Positions 56,412 to 64,000 of a DNA stretch of 64,000 nt are shown here, piece by piece; position 1 is the first letter of the stretch, and each line of letters starts with the position of its first letter. Made by a program: the position numbers and the translations under genes. The stretch comes from Aselliscus stoliczkanus. Lineage: Eukaryota; Chordata; Mammalia; Chiroptera; Hipposideridae. A model generated the notes under the pieces. That model was not told the origin of the DNA. It searched no databases and saw nothing but the letters and a program-made list of their open reading frames with translations. Where the stretch lies: contig CM066737.1 in assembly GCA_033961575.1 (NCBI GenBank), forward strand, positions 65,554,771 to 65,618,770. Direction: 5' to 3'.

Positions 56412-58576
56412 TTTTTTTTCCCTTTTATTTTTCTTTATTGATTACATTTATTGGGGGTGATATTGGTTAGTAAAATTATATAGATTTCAAGTGTATAATT
56501 CTATAATATGTCACCTATAAGTTGCATTGTGTGTTCACCACAGTCAGTTTTCCTTCTGTCACCATATATTTGACCCCCTTTACCCTCTTCTACTAGTTTC
56601 CTTCTGGTAACCACTAAACTGTTGTCTGTGTCTATGAGTTTTTATTTCTTTCTTTGCATGTCTTGTTCCTTTGTTGCTTTCGGTTTTATATCCGACATAT
56701 GAGGGAAGTCACATGGTTCTCAACTTTTTCTGTCTGACTTATTTCACTTAGCATGATCATCTCAAGATCCATCCATATTGTTGCAAATGGCACTATTTCA
56801 TCTTTTCGTATGGCAGAGTAGTATTATTGTGTATATGTACCACACCTTCTTTATCCAATCATCAATTGAAGGGCATTTTCATTGTTTCTGTCTTGGCCAC
56901 CATAAATAACAGCTTCAATATAATGTGCCTTGGAGAAGGCCTGTTAGGATTGAGGTAATTAGGTGTTCTGTTTGGTTCTTGTATTTGAAGATCCAGTTCT
57001 TTCTATAGGTTTGGAAATTGCTCATTGACTGTTTGAGTAGACTCTGTGCCCTTCTTCTCTTCTCCTTTTGGTATAGCCATTTTTCTTATATTGTTCTTTC
57101 TCATGGAGTCAAATAGTTCTTGTAGAGTTCTTTCATTTACTTTACCTCTTAAGTCTGTCTCTTCTTCTATCTGTGTCATTTCCAGATTTCTATCTTCAAT
57201 ATCACTAATTCCTTCTTCCATTTGGTCAGGTCTATTTTCTAAGCTGGCTATTTCATTCCTCATATCTTTAGTTGAGTTCTTCACCTCCAGAATTTGTATT
57301 TGGGTCTTTTTTTAAAATTTCTATCTCTTTGGTAAAATATTCATTTTGTTCATTGATTTTATTTCTGAGTTCATTAGACTGCCTATTTGAGTTTTCTTGC
57401 ATTTCGTTGAGTTTTTTCCAGAACTGCAATCTTGAATTCTCTGTCATTTAAGTCACATATTTCCATGTCTTTAAGTTGATTTTCTAGAGATTTTTTATTT
57501 TCTTTCTGAGCTACTTTTTTACCTTGTTGATTCATGACAATTAATGAATTATTTCTCTTCCTGGGCATTTACAGGAGTGGATTCTGCCAGAAGTTGATAT
57601 GAAGAGGTCTTTTGCTTTCCAGTAGGGAGAGTTGGAGCATTTTATTTTCTTTCTTGCACTCTTCTAGCTTCTCATACAATGGTAGGTTTACCTGACAGGT
57701 GGGCTTCTCCTCTGTGTCCAGGTGACCTTGGTCTCAGGGCACAAACCCCTTGAAAGAATGTGATAGAGGATGGGTTTCTGAGCCTCTGAAATTTCAGTGC
57801 TGCCCCTGCAGCCAGATGCAGAGCTGTGCATCTTCAATCAGCTGGGAAAGGTAGGGGTGGGTTCAGCTGGGAGAGATGGCAGGCATTTTTGTGTTTCTGC
57901 TCTACTCTAAGCAATGGCGTCTGCCAGACCATAGCTGTCTCATTCCTATAGTCATTCCCCAACACTGAAATTAGCCTCACCATGCATCCACTACTCAGGA
58001 GCTGTCTCTCCAGTTCTCAGGGCTGTAGATATTCTGCCTTTTAATCTGACACTCCTGCCATTTTTTTTCTTTTGTCTGACCTACTACTAACACTGGGAGG
58101 GTGGGGGGAGGCAAGCTCTGGGAGGGTGGAGAAAAATGGCCAGGCTCCATGACTTTGTTTTCTACCTGGTTATGAGGGCTTAAACCTCAGTTCTCACACT
58201 TCTGTTCAGTCTTTGCCCTGAGATCTCTGGTCCGATCACTGGGGTTCAGCTGTATTATATGCTGATTCCTCAGGCAGAACTGCTGGGGCCACAGAAAGTG
58301 CACCCGCAGTCTCAATCTTCCCCTCTCCTGGGACTGCAGTGAGCTCCAGGCTGCGGACTGCATCCTGTGGTCCCCAGCTCTGTACTTCCCCTTTCCTTCC
58401 TTCCCTGTTTGCCCCAATTCGCCCACCTTCAGATGTTTTCATGCGTGAATCTCTCAGATGTGTTGGGTGATGTGTGGGGAACCTTTTGTTGAATTATAGG
58501 TGCTCAATTTGCTGTAATTGCCAGGGGAGATTTCAAGGAACACCTGTCACACTGCCATGTTTCTGACGTCGCTCCA
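56412..58576 (-). mobile_element. Internally deleted L1 with both ends, antisense, nested in older L1
   Basis: On the minus strand the element starts near 58576 with 'ggagcgacgtcagaaacatg' (L1 5' end). It has a ~1-kb 5'UTR, then ORF1 from 57568 (MPRKRNNSLIVMNQQ, with a coiled coil ENRPDQMEEGISDIEDRN) in broken frames. It enters the RRM region ('ggccttctccaaggcacatt') and at about 56910 jumps to the ORF2 C-terminal end, the 3'UTR and a poly-T start at 56412. About 4 kb, covering the ORF1 end and nearly all of ORF2, is missing. The TSD is 'agaagttctt' at 56402-56411 and 'agaaattctt' at 58577-58586 (one mismatch). Confidence 0.85.
57003..57568 (-). pseudogene. L1 ORF1 fragment in the deleted antisense L1
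   Basis: Two open stretches carry ORF1p sequence. The N-terminal one is at 57383-57568 (KKSLENQLKDMEICDLNDREFKIAVLEK). The middle one, at 57003-57284, has a coiled coil and reads into NNIRKMAIPKGEEKKGTESTQTVNEQFPNL. They lie in different frames and the C-terminal domain is lost in the internal deletion. It cannot make a functional trimeric chaperone. Confidence 0.85.
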
Positions 58577-59100
58577 GAAATTCTTAAGTTTGATGTAATC
58601 CAATTTATCATTCTTTTATTTTATGCATTGTGTATTTGGTGTTATAGTAAATAAATTTTTGCCTAACCCCATAACACAAAGATTTTCTCAATTTTTATTT
58701 TATTCTAGAAGTATTACAATTTTAGGCTTTAGAATTAGGTCTATAATCCATTTTGAGTTAAGTTTGGGTTATACTATAAGGTATGGATTGAAGTGGGATT
58801 TTTTAACATTTCCTAAATGAATCTTAATTTGTTCCAGCACCATTTATCAAAAATTATATTCTTTTTCTACTGACTTTATTTTGCAGGTGATTTAAATCTA
58901 CCTTCTTGCTATTTTCTATTTGTTTCATCTCTTCTTTTCTTCTTTTATTCCTGTTTTTACTGCTTCATTTTTATTAACTGAGTAGTTTTATAATTTTACT
59001 TTATATTCTTTATTAGTTCATTAATGATACTGTTTTGTATTGTTATTTTAGGGGTTGCTTAAGTTTTATGGTGAACTGCTTTAACTTTTACTGTACATTC
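58577..59100 (-). mobile_element. Old L1 (L1M-type), antisense, right part
   Basis: Continues the element broken at 56401: 'taatccaatttatcattctt', 'cataacacaaagattttctc', 'ggtctataatccattttgag' and 'gttccagcaccatttatcaa'. Confidence 0.85.
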
Positions 59101-61060
59101 AGAAAGTATTATACTACTTCACATTTACTATAAGAAACTTACAAGAATCATTTTCCAATTCTCTTCTCTTAAACTTTGTGCTACTGTTGTCTTACATTTT
59201 ACTTCTAACCCCACAGTACATTGTCACTATTTTTGCATCAAACAATCACTTTTAAAATAAACTTAAAGAGAAAAAATATATATTTTTACTCATATAGTTA
59301 ACATTTCTGCTGCTGCTGATTCCTTGATTAGATCCACGGTTATATCTGGTATCATTTTCCTTTTGCTTAAAGGACTTCATATAACATTTCGTGTAGTGAA
59401 ATCTGAGTCTGGTGTGATAGATTATTTCAGCCTTCATAGGTCTGAAACAGTTGTATTGCACCTTTGCTTTTGAAACTATTTTCATTAAGTTTAAAATTAT
59501 TGGTTGAAAGTTTTCTAAAAAACATATATTGAAATATTTGCTTAAGAGTTGATCCCTCTTACTAGTCTATAATGTTCCAAAGGGCAGGGACAGTGCATTG
59601 TTCATCTTTGTACCTCTAGTGCTTAGCCTGTTCATGGCAGATACTCAATAAATATTTGTCAAACTGAAAAAAGAAAGGAAATTTTCTTTACTGCTTTAAA
59701 GATGTCCTTCCACTGTCTTCTTGATTGCATTATTTCTGATGAGAAACCTGCTACCCTAAACCAATGACAGCTGTTAAGACTTTCTCCCTACTCCTGCTTT
59801 TAAACAATTTGAGTTTGATACCTCATAGTGTGTTTTCTTCATGTTTCTTGTGTTCAGAGTTTGTTGAGATTCTTTCATCTCTAGGATTAAAACTTGCATC
59901 ACTTATAGCCATTAATCCTTCAAATAATGTTCCTGCACTACCTCCTTTAAGGACTACATTTACACATTTATTTGGCTGCTTGAAATTGTATCACAGCTCA
60001 CTGATGCTGTATTGTTTCCATCATTTTTTTCCTGTTTTATTTGTGACAGTTTCTATTGCAATGTCTACAGGTTCACTAATATTTTCTTCTAAATATCTAA
60101 TTTGCCATTAACCCCATCCAGCATATTTTTCATTTCACAAATTGTATTTTTTTACCACTAGCAGGTCAACTTGGGTCTTTTTAAAATAGATCTTCCATGT
60201 CTCCACTTAACAGGTATAGTCTTTCCTCTAGCCTTTTAAACATATGGAATACAATCATGTTAAATGAATATTCTTGTCTTCTAATTTTATCATGAGTCAT
60301 TCTTCAGGTAGAATTGATTTTTCTCCTAATTACAGGTTGTACTTTTATACTTCTTTGCATGTGTGGTATTTTTATTAGATGCCAGACATTGTAAATTTTT
60401 TCTCTTAGAGTGGTGTATATTTTTGTATTTCTATAAATATTGTTGAGCTTTGGTCTGGGAAAATTAAATTACTTAGCCACAGTTTAATGCTTTGGGGTCT
60501 TACTTTTATACTTAATTAGGCAGGATTATGACTGTGATTATTATTCTGGGGTTATGTTTTTCCAAGTACTACATAAGTATTTCTTTGTATTCTAACCAAT
60601 ATGCCGTGAGTGACATGCTTTTCCACTCTGATTGGTAGAAACAGGCACTACCTGACTGTATGGGGACTTGGCACTGTTCCTGCTAATCTTTTCATGATGT
60701 GGTCCTTTCTCCAGTCTCAGAGAGTTAGCTCCATGCACTGATTAGTATTCAACTGAACACATCATGGGAGATCTCCAAAGAACACTTGCATTCTCTCTCT
60801 GTGCATCTCTCTCCTCTCCAATACTCTGCATTGCAAACTCTAGTTGTCTTGGCTTTCAGGACTCACACTTTATCTCCTCAGCACAGGGTGGCTGTTAGGT
60901 TCTACCTGTGTTTTCCTTCTCTGTGTTGGAAACTTTCTCAAAGGAATAAGCTGGGGGAAATCATAAGGTTTACCTCATTTATAGAGATCACTGCCTTTGT
61001 TTGCCTGATGTTTAATGTCTTGAGTGTCTCTGTTTCACTTATTTTGTCCATTTTTTAATG
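59101..61060 (-). mobile_element. Probable further old L1 sequence, antisense, with an L2/MIR tail inside
   Basis: Blocks such as 'tctgatgagaaacctgctac', 'gtgttcagagtttgttgaga' and 'gtatttttattagatgccag' resemble antisense L1M internal regions. An L2-like tail, 'ccaaagggcagggacagtgc' to 'actcaataaatatttgtcaa', lies at 59572-59668. Too diverged for firm boundaries. Confidence 0.5.
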
Positions 61061-61284
61061 TTTAAAGTTAAAAGTAAGGTAGTGAATCTAATCCTTGATA
61101 TTCCATTTTGACTGGAAGCATGTGCTCTTTTCTATTTTAAATTTTCCTGTTTAAATCTTTGATGCAACATTCATTTAGATGTTGCAAGTGAGATAGAGAT
61201 CCAACAGAGATAAAGCAATTTTCAAAGAATGTTCATGACAATGATAATGAGGGAAAAAAATCTGGCAATAATGATGTGGCCACC

Positions 61285-61335
61285 ACCAAAAACAAAAAAA
61301 AAAACAAAGAAACAAACGAACAAACAAACAAAAAA
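61285..61335. repeat. A-rich (CAAA)n tract
   Basis: 'aaaaacaaaaaaaaaaac' and 'aaacaaacgaacaaacaaac' repeats. Confidence 0.85.
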
Positions 61336-61529
61336 CCGTGAAGAGCACAACCACGAACACTCAAGTCAAACCTCACACAGCATTCTGACTGGAAAGAGAA
61401 GGAGAGAAAAACAAGAATTAAATAAAGAAAAATGCCAGGCAATTCACTAGGAATAGGTATGGCACAATTTCCTAATAAAGGCGGGGTAAAGTAAGTTTTA
61501 TAGAAACCCTTACTAGCCAGATCATTCTT

Positions 61530-61532
<3 letters not shown>

Positions 61533-61561
<29 letters not shown>

Positions 61562-61655
61562 TGAGGGCAGTGTCACTGGCCCTCATATCTGGGATCTGAA
61601 CCAGGGCCGCTGGCTTCCCAAGCCAGTGCTTAACCACCACTCCAGTGGGCCGGCC
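61533..61655 (-). mobile_element. tRNA-derived SINE, short form, antisense
   Basis: A (TTTTG)n/poly-T tract, then 'gagggcagtgtcactggccc', then the inverted head ending 'ccagtgggccggcc'. The perfect 16-bp TSD 'ccagatcattcttttt' is at 61517-61532 and 61656-61671. The A tail has become a (CAAAA)n microsatellite. Confidence 0.95.
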
Positions 61656-62104
61656 CCAGATCATTCTTTTTGATGCAATACTATGGTCAGATACACCATA
61701 TGGGAAGCACTACTACACAATGAGTCTGGACTTAATGTCACCAACTAGAAGCCCAGGAGCTCAACTCAGCTCAGAGATGTGGTTTTCTTGGTCCAGAAAA
61801 GATTTTTTTTTAATTCCATATTTTTAATGAAAGGTTCCAATTTAAAAATGAATGCCTCGCTTCTCTTGAAAAATAGAAGAATATAATAGTAAATTCACCT
61901 TCCCACATAGCAATATTTGGCTAGGGTAATTAATTTTAATTTACTAATTCCTGTTAGATTCCTGGCCTTTATAAGCATTTGAGTTTTTCATCACTGGTCT
62001 AGTGGGACAAAGTGTGTTAATATAGATGGTAGAGCAGAACAGTTGGAAATAAGACTGGAAAGGCATGACTGACTCAGTGCATAAATGGACACATATGGGA
62101 AAAA

Positions 62105-62275
62105 GGTAGATTAGCATGTATTGAGTGCCTATTATGTGCCAGGTGTTGTAAAATTTAGTCATCCCAACAGCATTATAAATTGTAGAAATAAGAAAACCGG
62201 GGCATATAATGGTCAGATAACTTACCTAAGGCTACTCAGCAAGTTGCTAAAGCAGGTTTTAAATACTTGTATAAC
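62105..62275 (+). mobile_element. MIR SINE
   Basis: 'gtattgagtgcctattatgt', 'cagcattataaattgtaga', 'ggtcagataacttacctaag' and 'gctactcagcaagttgctaa' in MIR order. Confidence 0.8.
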
Positions 62276-62289
62276 AATCCAAAGACACT

Positions 62290-62500
62290 TCCCTTTTTGG
62301 ATTCCCAAATTTGGTTATGACAACAGAATCATTTGTTGGACTATAAAAATGCTGGTTTCTAAGTCCTGCTCCTAGAGTCTGATTCAGTAATTCAGTAGCT
62401 ATATGGAAGGATGCTAGCTAGAATTTGCCTTTTACAAAGTTTCATTGATGGATTCTGATGCAGTTAATCTATAAACCAACATTTGGAATACATTTGTTCT
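62290..62500. mobile_element. Possible MER5-like remnant
   Basis: 'acagaatcatttgttggact', 'gcctttt' and 'ggattctgatgcagttaatc' weakly recall MER5-type elements. Low confidence. Confidence 0.35.
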
Positions 62501-62827
62501 GCCTTTCATGAAGGGATCTGATTGCCAGACATTCTTTTTACTTAATCCTGTAGGCTCTGAGGAAGTAAAAGAGGTTTTTAAGCAAGTGAGCAGTATGAAC
62601 AAATCTGTATTTCAGAAATACAATTCTAGCAGCAGCAGAGTGGAGGATAAATTAGAGGACAGAGACTGGAAACAATCTCAGTAAGGTTACTGCAGTAGTC
62701 CAAGCAAGGAATGATGAGGTTTGAATGAAAGCATTGGCAGTAGGACTTATTCAAGTGCTACCCTCAGGATCCATTGTATTCTAACAAGATTGTGTTCTGG
62801 CAAGACACTTTTGATACTACTACTTAA

Positions 62828-62852
62828 CAAAGAAAGAAAGAAAGAAAGAAAA
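62828..62852. repeat. (AAAG)n microsatellite
   Basis: Six AAAG units. Confidence 0.9.
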
Positions 62853-62859
62853 ACTGTGC

Positions 62860-64000
62860 CAGTAGTGCGCTGGAGGTGCCTCATATCAGCTTGTGAGAGC
62901 CCAGTTGTTCACATGTCTTTCCAACTCTTATTTTCTGTGGCAGTACATTGGTAGTTTGAAATCAACCACAATAGAAGTATTTACACCATGGAAATCAGTA
63001 AATACTACAAATTAGGGCTTTTATTTTTTTTGAAGAGAGAACTGGTTGTTAAATATTTATCAACACGTCTCTGAATTTAAACTCCTTTGGATAGGGGGCA
63101 AAGTAAATTTTGGATTCTAAATCCTCAATTATAATGAGACATGCTTTAATGTGGCTCCAATATTCTCCACAATAAAAATATTATTTAGGTTGAAAGTTCA
63201 TCATGCACAAAATTATTAATTTTCCTATATTTAAGGTACTTTATATGTCTAATGTTATGTGCCCTCCTTCAAAAGCTGGGTTCATTCTCATTTTCCTTTA
63301 ATGCAATTTTTATTTTCCCATAGATTTATAAGGCACTGGAAGCTTGTAGTTTTTAATAGTATAGATAACCTTTTGTCCCAAAAAAACCCAGAAACTTTTA
63401 AAATATATTTTCTATATCTGTTCTAAAATAGCATATTTAGAAGTAGAAAAGCTACAACCATAACATTATGATAGGGTACTCCTACATTACAGAAGAGGGC
63501 AAGCTGTTAAAAATTTAGTGGTATACAAACACTTTCAGTTGAAAGAGCAACCATTGCAAATAGTGGCTTTTGTAAGTGAAATAACAGACTAGTGTGAGAA
63601 ATGTCTGTAAAACTGGCAAATACTGGCAGTTCATTCTCAGGGAGTTAATAGCAAACTCATCTGCACTTTTCTTTAAACTTTAGTGGGAAATGTTTACAAT
63701 TACTTAGCTTTACTATGTAGATATGCTGCTATCTTAAAAGAAAATGAGATTAAAGTGAGTTTTGTTCTTTTAGTTGAATAAAATCTCTAAATGGCATGAG
63801 TTAGAAAACGAATAGTTTAAGAGATAATATGTAATGGAATATTTAACTTTTTTCACAGCAGGCTCATTTCATTCTTCCCTTCAGAACAAGGTGACTGAGA
63901 ATACTAACTATATGAAAGGTGTTAGGTGATGGCAAAAGTTGCTGTTTTCAACATATTTTCTATTGGAAAATCCTGGAAAGCTGATTTTTTTTTATTAGCA
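62860..64000. other. No assignable feature to the window end
   Basis: AT-rich, non-coding. No repeat, RNA gene or exon that I can support. Confidence 0.5.

Overview
This is 64 kb of AT-rich mammalian nuclear DNA with no host protein-coding gene that I can support. It is built from layered transposable elements. The main evidence for a mammal is the L1, L2, MIR and MLT1-type repeats plus a 7SK RNA retropseudogene. Thirteen copies of tRNA-derived SINEs and three distinct mariner families suggest a bat. The long SINE form ends in a 'ttccccaataaaa'-type tail that I recall from horseshoe-bat-lineage SINEs, so a rhinolophoid bat is my best guess. That assignment is from memory and low confidence.

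Layout. 0-4.2 kb: a mariner remnant with an inverted duplication of its 3' end, a full-length antisense 7SK retropseudogene, an MLT1-like LTR, an L2 end, a Tigger-like MITE nested in an old LTR-like repeat, microsatellites and a probable ERV1 LTR. 5-11.4 kb: an antisense solo LTR inside an old L1, a 100-bp retrocopied mRNA 3' end with a perfect 15-bp target-site duplication (TSD), a hAT-like element, L2, MER5-like and a mariner-type MITE. 11.8-15.4 kb: an L1 3' half carrying a 444-bp SINE, then two more SINEs and an old L1. 16-18.4 kb: L2, then a twin-primed L1 next to a second long SINE. 19.4-24.7 kb: SINEs, an L1 deleted for both ORFs, an older L1, a GC-rich LTR-like block, an internally deleted mariner and a MER5-like element. 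25-31.7 kb: mostly old L1, L2 and MIR remnants. 31.8-38.5 kb: a second twin-primed L1, an internally deleted L1 retaining ORF1, an ERV1-like LTR and a young L1 3' end with a 20-bp TSD.

39.8-41.1 kb holds a full-length 1.26-kb mariner with terminal repeats and TA duplication. 42.07-50.15 kb holds a full-length 8.1-kb L1: a 2.8-kb 5'UTR with GC-rich tandem monomers, ORF1, ORF2, a G-rich 3'UTR, a poly-A tail and a matching TSD. Its ORFs are broken only by five 1-nt slips, all in A-runs. 50.2-52.8 kb is largely unassigned. 52.8-61 kb is old antisense L1, interrupted at 56.4-58.6 kb by a younger, internally deleted L1 with both ends and a TSD. 61-64 kb has one SINE, a MIR and unassigned sequence.

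Nothing here forms an operon or host pathway. The only functional logic is that of retrotransposition: L1 supplies the machinery, while the SINEs, the 7SK copy and the 3'-UTR retrocopy look like L1-mobilised passengers (A tails, long TSDs). I found no wholly new system. The most useful items are the near-intact L1 with its monomeric promoter, the series of internally deleted or inverted L1 copies, the two-length SINE family and the inverted-duplicated mariner.
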